A stretch of DNA of 59,168 nt from Balnearium lithotrophicum (lineage in GTDB: Bacteria > Aquificota > Aquificia > Desulfurobacteriales > Desulfurobacteriaceae): NCBI RefSeq assembly GCF_900182585.1, contig NZ_FXTM01000012.1, positions 1-59,168 on the forward strand, in the 5' to 3' direction. The position numbers were made by a program, and so were the translations under genes. Numbering within the stretch: position 1 is the stretch's first letter; each line of letters starts with the position of its first letter. Of this stretch, positions 52,191 through 59,168 are shown piece by piece. The notes under the pieces are model-generated. The model was not told the origin of the DNA. It did no database searches and saw only the letters and a program-made list of their open reading frames with translations.

Positions 52191-53616
52191 AGTTCATCCC
52201 TAAAACTACAGAAATCGCTTCCTCCTTCGTTTTCACCTTTCCAACTGCCTGGAGCTCTAAAAGTTTCTCCTTAATAACTCCAACGCACCTGTTGGGTCTA
52301 TCGTATCCCTTTATCTCCATTATTTCCCTTCCTGAAAGGAGAGGTTTTAAATTCATCAGTCTCTCCCTGTAGAATTGAACTAAGTACTTTACAAACTTCT
52401 CGTATTCGAGGAGTTTCTTGAACATTTCCTCAGATGTAGCTCCAAAGTCTGCAACTGAAAGGAGAAGAGTATGGAGGAAGTACTCCCTTGTATCCCTGAA
52501 GAGCCTGTAAATTGCCCTCTCCGTCAGATTCCCCTTTCTGTAAAGGTCGTACAGGAAAAAAGGCCTAAGATGGTTTCTCACGACGATAAACCCCATCCTC
52601 CCTGCCTTCTTGCCAAATCCAAGCCTTAGTAGAGCTCCCTTTGTAATTTCGGCTCCTACCTTATCGTGGTTGTAAAAGGTCAATCTTCCGTTTATCTCCT
52701 TAACAGTTAAGGGTTTACCAACATCGTGGTAGAGGGCAGTTAACTTTAGGCACTCCCTATCAGAGAAGTTTGGAATAAGTTCGATTGAACCTAAAGAGCT
52801 TGAAAGCTCACCCAAAATTTCACCTGCTTTTTTGAAAACGTATTCCTCCAAGAGCTCAACAGTTTTCAGTGTATGCTCCTTTAGATTGTACTGGTGGAGC
52901 CCAGAGGGCGGAATTTTCTCAATTCCTGAAAGTTCCCCAAATATTCCGTAAAAAACCTCCAAGCTGTCAAAGTCCCTTAAAGCCATTGAGAACTTTTCGC
53001 TTCTTAGGATTTTTAAAAGCTCCTCCCTCACCCTTTCAACGGGGGACTCTGAGAGCTCCCTCTCCTTTCCCTTTGACTGCTCGATAAAGGAACTGTGGTA
53101 ACTAAAATCGAGCTGAACTCTAAACCTTACTCCTCTAACAATTCTTACAGGGTCGTCAGAAATTGAGGTTTCGTAGGCAGGCCTTATTAACCCCTTCTGT
53201 AAATCCTCAAATCCGCCGGTCGGGTCAATCAAGAGGACATCATCGTTAAACGGAAGGAAGAGCTCCCTGAAGTCAACCCCTATTGCGTTTATTGTAAAGT
53301 CCCTCTTCCTTAAATCCTCCTCAATGCTCCCCCCCCAGAGGTTAGAGACGTCAATCCTGAAGTAATCGCCAACGAACGAAAATACCCTCTTTTCCCTTTC
53401 AAATGAGAAGGGCTTTCTCTTTAACCTTTCGCCTATACACTTAACAATTCTTTCTAAATCATCTGAGGTTACAAGGTCAATGTCCGTAAATTCCTTCCTA
53501 ATCCCTAGGAGCCTATCCCTAACAAATCCTCCAACTATGTAGCAGGAATTGAAACACTCCGATATCCTTTCTAACTTAGGATGGTAGAAGGTTAACTTAT
53601 GAACTCTCTTCTCCAT
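52174..53616 (-). CDS. cca: tRNA nucleotidyltransferase (CCA-adding family) with HD domain
   Basis: 480 residues. A class II nucleotidyltransferase head: YIVGGFVRDRLLG, D45-x-D47 metal ligands, LRKRDFTINAIGVDF and DDPVRIVRGVRF. It is followed by an HD phosphohydrolase-like domain (LTALYHDVGKPLT, then YNHDKVGAEI). All four tRNAs in the window already encode CCA, so the enzyme may act in repair. In some Aquificota the job is split into CC- and A-adding enzymes, so only one activity may be present. Start ATG with AAGGAG; only 21 bases separate it from the divergent lolD start. Confidence 0.88.
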   Translation of the reverse strand: MEKRVHKLTFYHPKLERISECFNSCYIVGGFVRDRLLGIRKEFTDIDLVTSDDLERIVKCIGERLKRKPFSFEREKRVFSFVGDYFRIDVSNLWGGSIEEDLRKRDFTINAIGVDFRELFLPFNDDVLLIDPTGGFEDLQKGLIRPAYETSISDDPVRIVRGVRFRVQLDFSYHSSFIEQSKGKERELSESPVERVREELLKILRSEKFSMALRDFDSLEVFYGIFGELSGIEKIPPSGLHQYNLKEHTLKTVELLEEYVFKKAGEILGELSSSLGSIELIPNFSDRECLKLTALYHDVGKPLTVKEINGRLTFYNHDKVGAEITKGALLRLGFGKKAGRMGFIVVRNHLRPFFLYDLYRKGNLTERAIYRLFRDTREYFLHTLLLSVADFGATSEEMFKKLLEYEKFVKYLVQFYRERLMNLKPLLSGREIMEIKGYDRPNRCVGVIKEKLLELQAVGKVKTKEEAISVVLGMNCEDKV

Positions 53617-53637
53617 AAATTCTCCTTGGAGGTCGTT

Positions 53638-54309
53638 TTGGAAATTCTAAGGGCAGAAAACTTAGTAAAAGTTTACAAAACGGAGAGCGATGAAGTAGTA
53701 GCCCTCAAAGGGGTAAATATATCACTAAAAGAGGGGGAGTTTTCCCTTTTGATGGGGGCATCAGGTTCGGGAAAGTCCACCCTCCTACACATCTTAGGAA
53801 CCCTTGACAGACCGACGGAAGGAAAGGTTTACTACAGGGAGAGGGAAATTTTTACACTCCCTGAAAGGGAGATTGCAACATTTAGGAACAGAAAAGTAGG
53901 CTTTGTATTCCAGTTTCACTACTTGATAGGGGAGCTCTCCCTCCTCGAAAACGTGATGGTTCCTCTACTGATAGGAGGAGTTTCTGAAAGGGAGGCAAGG
54001 ATTAGAGCGGAGGAGGTATTGAAATCTGTAGGACTTGGACATAGATTATCTCACAAACCGTTTGAGGTTTCTGGAGGAGAGAAGCAGAGAGCAGCAGTAG
54101 CAAGGGCTCTCGTCACCAACCCTGAAGTTGTTCTTGCAGATGAGCCAACCGGAAACCTTGATTCTCAGGCCTCCCACTCTGTGCTCTCCCTCATGAAGGA
54201 GCTCAACAGGGAACTTGGCACCACGTTCCTCATAGCTACACACAACAGGGAGCTGGAAACTTACGCAGATAGAATATACTTTATAAAGGATGGAGTAATA
54301 GTTTCTTAA
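53638..54309 (+). CDS. lolD: ABC transporter ATP-binding protein, LolD/MacB type
   Basis: 223 residues from TTG 53638 (GGAGGT 4 bases upstream); a longer start would run into the cca leader. Walker A GASGSGKST, Q-loop QFHYLIGELSLLENV, signature VSGGEKQRAAVARAL, Walker B VVLADEPTGNLDS, His-switch IATHNREL. The LLENVMVPL and length are typical of LolD, the ATPase for lipoprotein release to the outer membrane. No membrane partner (LolC/E) is next to it, so the assignment to lipoprotein export is provisional. Confidence 0.82.
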   Translation: MEILRAENLVKVYKTESDEVVALKGVNISLKEGEFSLLMGASGSGKSTLLHILGTLDRPTEGKVYYREREIFTLPEREIATFRNRKVGFVFQFHYLIGELSLLENVMVPLLIGGVSEREARIRAEEVLKSVGLGHRLSHKPFEVSGGEKQRAAVARALVTNPEVVLADEPTGNLDSQASHSVLSLMKELNRELGTTFLIATHNRELETYADRIYFIKDGVIVS

Positions 54310-54329
54310 ACCAAATTTAAGGAGAGTTT

Positions 54330-56792
54330 ATGTTTGAAAGATTTACGCAAAAGGCAAGGAAAATTATAATCAACGCTAAAGAACAGGCCGTTGCTCTAAG
54401 GTGTGAAAAACTTGGAACTGAACATATTCTTCTTGCCCTTTTAAGGGATGATGAAATTACAAATCAAATTCTATCAAAGTACAACATCTCAAAGCCAAGA
54501 ATTCAGGAAATCATAATTTCTCAGGTTCAACCTGCCACCTACGACGTTGATATAAACACAATAACATTTTCAACAGAGGCAAGAAGGGTATTGGAACACG
54601 CCCTTGAGGAGTCAAAGATTTTAGGCCATGCCTACGTTGGCCCCGAACACCTATTTATAGCTCTTGCAAAGGAAAAGTTAGGTCTTGCAGGCAGGATACT
54701 TAGAAGTTACGGTTTGGACCACTACACACTGAGACGTGAGGTTTCTAACCTCTTAAGGGGAATTACAAACGAGAAGAAATCCTCAAGGAAGTCTGACACA
54801 CCAAACCTTGATAAGTTCGGAAGGGATTTAACGAAACTTGCAAGGGAAGGGAAGTTAGACCCCGTTATAGGAAGGGAGAGGGAGATAGAGAGAGTCACCC
54901 ATATCCTTGCAAGAAGGAGGAAGAACAACCCCGTTCTCATTGGAGAGCCCGGAGTGGGTAAAACTGCAATTGTTGAAGGCCTGGCAATCAAAATTGCAAA
55001 GGGAGACGTTCCGGAGAAGCTAAAGGATAAGAGGATTGTTTCTCTTGATATGGCCTCATTGGTTGCAGGGACAAAGTACCGTGGTCAGTTTGAGGAGAGG
55101 TTAAAGGCAATTGTTAAAGAGCTTGAGAACAACAGAAACGTTATCCTCTTTATCGACGAAATTCACACGTTGGTTGGAGCCGGAGCTGCAGAGGGCTCAA
55201 TGGATGCATCAAACATCCTGAAACCCTCACTTTCAAGGGGAGAGATTCAGGTAATTGGGGCTACAACTATAGATGAGTACAGAAAGCACATCGAAAAGGA
55301 CGGAGCTCTTGAAAGGAGATTCCAGCCTGTGATGGTTGAGGAACCATCCATAGAGGATACGATAGAAATACTCAAAGGTTTGAGGAAAAAGTTTGAGGAG
55401 TTCCACAACGTCATAATAACTGACGGTGCAATAGAGAGGGCTGTAAAACTTTCTGTCAGGTACATAAACGACAGGAAACTTCCCGATAAGGCGATAGACA
55501 TAATTGATGAGGCAGGGGCAAAAGCCCAGCTTGAAATTAGTGCAAAAAACACAAAAGAAAAGGAGATAGAGGAGGAAATTGAAAAGGTAAGGGCTATGAA
55601 GGAAGAGGCCCTTACAATGGCAGAGTACGAGAGAGCTCACGAGTACAAGCAGATGGAGCTCCGTCTCATGGCGGAACTTGAGGAGGTTAGGAGAAAGAGC
55701 AGAAACGAAAGGGCCTCACAGAAAACGATTATTGATGAATCAAAGGTAGAGGAGATAGTTGCAAGTTGGACAGGAATTCCCGTTCAGCAGCTGCAGGAGA
55801 AGGAGGCGGAGAAGCTACTTAAGTTGGAGTCGGAGCTCCACAAGAGGGTTGTCGGCCAGGAGGAGGCAGTTAGTGCAGTAGCAAGGGCCATAAAACGCTC
55901 AAGACTTGGAATCAGGTCTAACGTTAACAGACCCATTGGAAGCTTCCTCTTCTTAGGACCAACCGGTGTAGGTAAGACGGAGCTTGCAAAAGCCCTTGCA
56001 GAGTACCTCTTTGGAGACGAGAAGTCAATGGTAAGAATTGACATGTCCGAGTACATGGAGAAACACACAGTATCGAGGTTAATCGGAGCTCCTCCTGGAT
56101 ACGTAGGATACGAGGAAGGTGGACAGTTAACGGAGGCAGTCAGGAGAAGACCCTACAGCGTAATTCTCTTAGATGAGATAGAGAAGGCTCACCCAGACGT
56201 TCTAAACATTCTCCTCCAAATTATGGAGGATGGAAGGTTAACGGACGGACTCGGAAGAACAGTCTCATTTACAAATACGATTATCATCATGACGAGTAAC
56301 TTAGGAGCTAAACACCTCATCTCAGCTCAGAGGGGAATGGGATTTGAGGTAAGCGACGGTAAAGAGGAGGAGCGTTCATTTGAGAGGATGAAGTCCCACG
56401 TCCTTGACGAGGTTAAGAGGTTCTTTAAGCCTGAGTTTATAAACAGGCTTGACGGAATAGTTGTCTTCCATCCTCTTACAAGAGAGGACGTTAAGGAGAT
56501 TGTCAGGAGACAGGTTGAAAGGTTGAACAGGGAGCTCTCAGAGAGGAACCTAAAGGTTCACGTTACAAACAGGTTTGTTGAGTACGTTGTTGATAAGGAG
56601 TTCAGGAAGGAGTACGGGGCAAGGACGATTAGGAGAGCTCTCCAGAACCTCATTGAAGACAGGCTTACCGACGAAATCCTCATGGGAAGGTTCACAGAAG
56701 GTGGAGAAGTCATTTTTGACGTAACTCCTAAGGGAAGAATTTCAGTGAGGGAGAAGAAGAAGAGGAAGAAGGAGACAACCGGAGTTAAGTAA
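54330..56792 (+). CDS. clpC: ATP-dependent Clp protease ATP-binding subunit ClpC
   Basis: 820 residues. A double AAA+ unfoldase. N-domain with two repeats (FTQKARKIIINAKEQAVAL; STEARRVLEHALEESKILGH), D1 Walker A GEPGVGKT (205-212) and Walker B VILFIDEIHTL, a UVR-like middle segment (EYERAHEYKQMELRLMAEL) that marks ClpC rather than ClpA or ClpB, and D2 Walker A GPTGVGKT with LLDEIEKAHPDV. It would feed substrates to ClpP, which is not in the window. Starts 20 bases after lolD with AAGGAGAG. Confidence 0.95.
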   Translation: MFERFTQKARKIIINAKEQAVALRCEKLGTEHILLALLRDDEITNQILSKYNISKPRIQEIIISQVQPATYDVDINTITFSTEARRVLEHALEESKILGHAYVGPEHLFIALAKEKLGLAGRILRSYGLDHYTLRREVSNLLRGITNEKKSSRKSDTPNLDKFGRDLTKLAREGKLDPVIGREREIERVTHILARRRKNNPVLIGEPGVGKTAIVEGLAIKIAKGDVPEKLKDKRIVSLDMASLVAGTKYRGQFEERLKAIVKELENNRNVILFIDEIHTLVGAGAAEGSMDASNILKPSLSRGEIQVIGATTIDEYRKHIEKDGALERRFQPVMVEEPSIEDTIEILKGLRKKFEEFHNVIITDGAIERAVKLSVRYINDRKLPDKAIDIIDEAGAKAQLEISAKNTKEKEIEEEIEKVRAMKEEALTMAEYERAHEYKQMELRLMAELEEVRRKSRNERASQKTIIDESKVEEIVASWTGIPVQQLQEKEAEKLLKLESELHKRVVGQEEAVSAVARAIKRSRLGIRSNVNRPIGSFLFLGPTGVGKTELAKALAEYLFGDEKSMVRIDMSEYMEKHTVSRLIGAPPGYVGYEEGGQLTEAVRRRPYSVILLDEIEKAHPDVLNILLQIMEDGRLTDGLGRTVSFTNTIIIMTSNLGAKHLISAQRGMGFEVSDGKEEERSFERMKSHVLDEVKRFFKPEFINRLDGIVVFHPLTREDVKEIVRRQVERLNRELSERNLKVHVTNRFVEYVVDKEFRKEYGARTIRRALQNLIEDRLTDEILMGRFTEGGEVIFDVTPKGRISVREKKKRKKETTGVK

Positions 56793-57511
56793 TGAGGCGG
56801 TTCAAAATAGACAGGGTCAAGAACGGCGAGGCCTTCCTGAGGGGACAGGAGGCCCGCCATGCCCTTAAAGTTTTGAGATTAAAAAAGGGAGACGAAATAT
56901 TTGTTTTCGACGGTGAGGGTAGGGAGTACTTAGCCGTTATAGATGCAGCATCCCCAACATCTGTAAAGGTGAAAATATTAGAGGAAACAAACGTTAACAG
57001 GGACAGTCCCTTAAAGTCAACCCTCTTTATGGGAATAACGAACAAGGTTCAGAAGTTTGAGCTTGCAGTTCAAAAGGTAACAGAGTTAGGCGTAACCGAA
57101 ATTGTTCCGGTAATCTGTAAGCGCTCCTCAACTGCCCAGCTTGTAAAGAACTGGGACAATAAGTTGAGAAGGTGGAGGGAGATATCGATAAATGCTGCAA
57201 AGCAGTGTGGAAGGAATGTTCTCCCTGAAATCCGCACTCCCATCAGATTGGAGGATGTAGAGGTCGATTCGGAGCTCTCCTTTGTCCTATGGGAAAAGGG
57301 AGGAAAGTCATTTAAGGACTTTCAGGGATACTCTGCGAACTCTGTTTCGTTCTTAGTGGGCCCTGAAGGGGGACTTGAGAGGGAGGAAATTGAGGTTTTG
57401 GAGAAGAAGGGTTTTAAACCAATCTACCTTGGAAAGAGAATACTTAGGGCAGAAACTGCAGCAGTTGCTGGAATGGCAATTATTCAGTTTATCTGGGGGG
57501 ATTTAGGATAG
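56792..57511 (+). CDS. rsmE: 16S rRNA (uracil(1498)-N3)-methyltransferase
   Basis: 239 residues. N-terminal PUA-like domain ([42 protein letters not shown]) and a SPOUT methyltransferase domain with the deep-knot motifs [14 protein letters not shown] and [19 protein letters not shown]. Methylates N3 of U1498. Start overlaps the clpC stop (TAATG). Confidence 0.95.
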   Translation: MRRFKIDRVKNGEAFLRGQEARHALKVLRLKKGDEIFVFDGEGREYLAVIDAASPTSVKVKILEETNVNRDSPLKSTLFMGITNKVQKFELAVQKVTELGVTEIVPVICKRSSTAQLVKNWDNKLRRWREISINAAKQCGRNVLPEIRTPIRLEDVEVDSELSFVLWEKGGKSFKDFQGYSANSVSFLVGPEGGLEREEIEVLEKKGFKPIYLGKRILRAETAAVAGMAIIQFIWGDLG

Positions 57512-58068
57512 TGGAAGTTTTAGCAGAGAGAAAAATTGGAGATAAAGTACTGAAAGTTGTTTTAGGCGACATAACGAACGAGAGTACAGAGGCAATAGTA
57601 AATGCCGCAAACAGTCTGTTGAGGCACGGTGGGGGTGTAGCTGGAGCTATCGTCAGAAAGGGGGGATACGAAATTCAGAAGGAAAGTGACAAAATTGTAG
57701 AAAAGTTTGGTCCTGTTCCCGTAGGTAAGGCTGTCTATACAGGAGCAGGAAAATTAAAGGCAAAGTACGTAATCCACACGGTTGGTCCTGTATGGGGAGA
57801 GGGAAACGAGGAGGAAAAACTTAGGAGTGCAGTAAGGTCTTCTCTTGAAGTTGCAGAGAAATTGGGGATAAAATCGGTAGCCCTTCCGGCAATAAGCACG
57901 GGGATTTTTGGCTATCCAAAGGAGGAGGGAACTAAAGTTATCCTTGAGGAAGTTGCAAAGTTCTTAAAAGAGAGGAAAAATTCATCCCTAAAAGAGGTTC
58001 ACCTGACAAATATTGATAGGAAAACAGCGGAGCTCTTTGTTAAACATTTAAACAATTTAATTAGTTAA
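57511..58068 (+). CDS. Macro-domain ADP-ribose-binding protein (Af1521-like)
   Basis: 185 residues, GTG start sharing one base with the rsmE stop. Macro domain: [20 protein letters not shown] with the ADP-ribose-binding Asp and Asn, [42 protein letters not shown] and the phosphate loop [11 protein letters not shown]. Such proteins bind or remove ADP-ribose (O-acetyl-ADP-ribose or mono-ADP-ribosyl proteins) and are common in thermophiles. Cytoplasmic. No ADP-ribosyltransferase or sirtuin is adjacent. Confidence 0.92.
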   Translation: MEVLAERKIGDKVLKVVLGDITNESTEAIVNAANSLLRHGGGVAGAIVRKGGYEIQKESDKIVEKFGPVPVGKAVYTGAGKLKAKYVIHTVGPVWGEGNEEEKLRSAVRSSLEVAEKLGIKSVALPAISTGIFGYPKEEGTKVILEEVAKFLKERKNSSLKEVHLTNIDRKTAELFVKHLNNLIS

Positions 58069-58413
58069 CAGTTTTAGTACGCCTTCACTATCTCCTTCAT
58101 CTAAAAACTTCCTTCGGAGTTCAGGGTTTTCCTCTTTTATAGCCTTGTGGCACTTTACACACTTCTTTATTACCCTATGGGCAGGTGAAGAGCTCATTAC
58201 TTTTCTGTAGGAGTGGCAGTCAAAACAATCTGCACCACATTTGTCCATTCCTTTTGTAGAGTGGTTCGGATGGCAGTTTGTACAGGTAGATATAACCTTA
58301 TGTTCCTTGTCCTTAGGAATATTGCTGTGGCATTGGTAACAGTCGCTACTGCAGGCAAAGGAAATTGAAGAGAAAAGAGTAGAAAGAAAAAGAGATAAGA
58401 CCAACCTTCTCAA
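58057..58413 (-). CDS. Exported tetraheme c-type cytochrome
   Basis: 118 residues. A signal peptide ([17 protein letters not shown]) and four heme-attachment CxxCH motifs: CYQCH (25-29), CTNCH (44-48), CFDCH (63-67), CVKCH (85-89). Three further His residues (38, 51, 79) could serve as distal ligands, enough for most but not all of four bis-His hemes. The first Cys after the signal (21) might be lipidated. It probably carries electrons in the periplasm for an anaerobic chain. The final codons overlap the convergent macro-domain gene by 12 bases. Confidence 0.88.
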   Translation of the reverse strand: MRRLVLSLFLSTLFSSISFACSSDCYQCHSNIPKDKEHKVISTCTNCHPNHSTKGMDKCGADCFDCHSYRKVMSSSPAHRVIKKCVKCHKAIKEENPELRRKFLDEGDSEGVLKLLTN

Positions 58414-58454
58414 ATCTTAACCTCTTTTAAATTGAAGAAGTTTGGAAGGAAGGA

Positions 58455-58718
58455 TTACCACCTTCCTCCCCAGCCGAATCTCCAACCTCTTCCGGCTCCT
58501 CTGCCTCTTCCAAACCAACCTGCTCCACGTCCTCTACCAAATCCTCTTCCGCACCACCAGCCTCTTCCTGCTCCACGTCCGGCAGGAACATCTGCTCTAA
58601 CTATATTCTCGCTTCCACACTTAGGACACTTTACCATCCAACGGGGTTTGCCAAAGGGTTCCTCAAACTCGTGCCCACAGTCTAAACACTTAAACTTTCT
58701 CTTTGGAACTACTTCCAT
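58455..58718 (-). CDS. Zinc-ribbon protein with Gly/Arg/Trp-rich tail
   Basis: 87 residues, ATG 58718 with AGGAGG upstream. Residues 8-40 are an FmdB-like zinc ribbon: C11LDC14 and C31PKC34 around FEEPFGKPRW. From about residue 45 the chain is a low-complexity RGG/GRG-type tail (GRGAGRGWWCGRGFGRGRG...) ending in GGRW. Such tails usually bind nucleic acid or minerals in other proteins. It lies 41 bases upstream of the cytochrome in the same direction and has its own promoter. Function unknown. Confidence 0.75.
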   Translation of the reverse strand: MEVVPKRKFKCLDCGHEFEEPFGKPRWMVKCPKCGSENIVRADVPAGRGAGRGWWCGRGFGRGRGAGWFGRGRGAGRGWRFGWGGRW

Positions 58719-58749
58719 AGTTAGTACCTCCTAACTTAGATTCAATTTT

Positions 58750-58778
58750 AATTTATTACTTAATGATTAAAATTTCAA
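58750..58778 (-). promoter_or_regulatory. Promoter of zinc-ribbon / cytochrome genes
   Basis: Minus strand: TTGAAA (58778-58773), 17-base spacer, TAAATT (58755-58750), 31 bases before the ATG. The right insertion sequence begins 17 bases further upstream, so the core promoter is intact but any upstream control sites were displaced. Confidence 0.6.
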
Positions 58779-58814
58779 TAGTTTGCTCCGATTCGTGTTG
58801 AAGTTCAGAAAGAA

Positions 58815-58865
58815 GGTGGACACCCTAAAATAAGATTTGAACTCCAACAAAAGGAGGTGTCCACC
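58815..58865 (+). promoter_or_regulatory. Fold-back hairpin masking the transposase Shine-Dalgarno (right copy)
   Basis: GGTGGACACC (58815-58824) pairs fully with GGTGTCCACC (58856-58865), the latter overlapping AGGAGG (58852-58857) and ending one base before the ATG. Identical to the structure in the left copy. Confidence 0.6.
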
Positions 58866-58866
58866 A

Positions 58867-59168
58867 ATGAAACAATTAAAGAAATTCAAAGGAACATCCC
58901 TGCACATATCAAATACACCCTTCAAAAAAACAATCAAAAGAGGAACGAAAATCAAAACCAAACTCGACCTAACAAAAGACCCAAACGTGAGAAAAAGACT
59001 TAAATGGATTCAACACTACGAAAAACACCAAAATGCAAGACTAACCTGCAGATACTTCGGAATAAGTCCAACTACCTTCTACAAATGGAAAAATAGATAC
59101 AAAAAGTACGGTTTAGAAGGCCTCAAAGACAGAAACAAAAGACCCCACAGAGTAAGACAACCTCAGAT
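58867..59168 (+). CDS. IS481-like transposase, N-terminal 100 codons (partial)
   Basis: ATG 58867 with AGGAGG upstream; the frame is open to the window end. It covers the basic N-terminus and the helix-turn-helix region (LTCRYFGISPTTFYKWKNRY, then GLEGLKDRNKRPH). The catalytic domain is outside the window. Differences from the left copy are few and mostly synonymous. Confidence 0.85.
   Translation, partial: MKQLKKFKGTSLHISNTPFKKTIKRGTKIKTKLDLTKDPNVRKRLKWIQHYEKHQNARLTCRYFGISPTTFYKWKNRYKKYGLEGLKDRNKRPHRVRQPQ

Larger units (their letters stand above)
58796..59168 (+). mobile_element. IS481-like insertion sequence, right copy, cut by window edge
   Basis: Starts TGTTGAAGTTCAG at 58796, where identity with the left copy begins. 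Inserted in the intergenic region upstream of the zinc-ribbon gene. The window ends after 373 bases of the element, so its far end and target duplication cannot be checked. Confidence 0.85.

Noticed and set aside
58432-58734. Proline-rich plus-strand frame near the right end
   Set aside because: It is the complement of the Gly/Arg-rich tail gene; the minus frame has a zinc ribbon, ribosome-binding site and promoter.

Overview
The window reads as a compact chromosomal segment from a thermophilic bacterium, most plausibly an Aquificota member of the Desulfurobacteriaceae type (inference). Supporting signs: tRNA stems that are almost all G:C in a moderate-GC genome, the futalosine menaquinone gene mqnC, a split transketolase, indolepyruvate:ferredoxin oxidoreductase (iorAB), an archaeal-looking Ski2/Hel308-type helicase, and dense head-to-tail gene packing with many TTG/GTG starts.

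Layout. Both edges are cut inside copies of the same IS481-like insertion sequence, in opposite orientation (1-665 minus, 58796-59168 plus). The left copy has truncated an outer-membrane beta-barrel gene. 1.2-9.0 kb: degenerate GGDEF protein, HNH nuclease, guaB, then argH - split transketolase - ctpA - alpha/beta hydrolase. 9.0-12.2 kb (minus): DnaC-like ATPase, nadK, beta-propeller, rapZ. 12.2-20.3 kb: mqnC, a PilZ protein plus chemoreceptor pair on minus, a rumA-type rRNA methyltransferase, pyrD, iorAB. 20.3-21.5 kb: two CRISPR leader/repeat units on either side of a BrnT-like toxin-antitoxin pair. 21.5-28.7 kb (minus): a tightly overlapping operon of helicase, unknown gene, prepilin peptidase, PsiE-like protein, tsaB, rimI, DUF465 and ilvD. 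28.7-33.1 kb: small zinc-ribbon and TatA-like proteins, FadL-type porin, nadB, dapE. 33.1-33.4 kb: a Lys-Glu-Ala-Met tRNA cluster. 33.5-42.3 kb: Trm112-like protein, rlmN, a tiny Cys-rich lipoprotein, fbp, an FAD oxidoreductase, a polyphosphate block (ppx, ppk, sixA) and a di-iron (ODP)-GGDEF protein. 42.3-49.5 kb: mazG, usp, mtnA, gspKLMN, ruvAB in one run of overlapping or abutting genes. 49.5-58.7 kb: cca-truD-serA (minus), lolD-clpC-rsmE-macro domain (plus), then a tetraheme cytochrome and a Gly/Arg-rich zinc-ribbon protein (minus).

Functional themes: type II secretion or pseudopilus assembly (gspKLMN with the prepilin peptidase that would process GspK), c-di-GMP signalling (ODP-GGDEF enzyme, PilZ effector next to a chemoreceptor, inactive GGDEF), redox and anaerobic metabolism (iorAB, multiheme cytochrome, menaquinone), polyphosphate turnover, and tRNA/rRNA maturation (tsaB, truD, cca, rlmN, rumA, rsmE).

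The least conventional element is at 20.4-21.5 kb. A CRISPR leader, one spacer and two repeats run in the same direction into a toxin-antitoxin operon, and a second leader with a lone repeat follows. No cas gene is present in the window. A second unexplained signal is the strong excess of the palindrome GAGCTC (about 120 sites by eye, about ten expected) in all reading frames.
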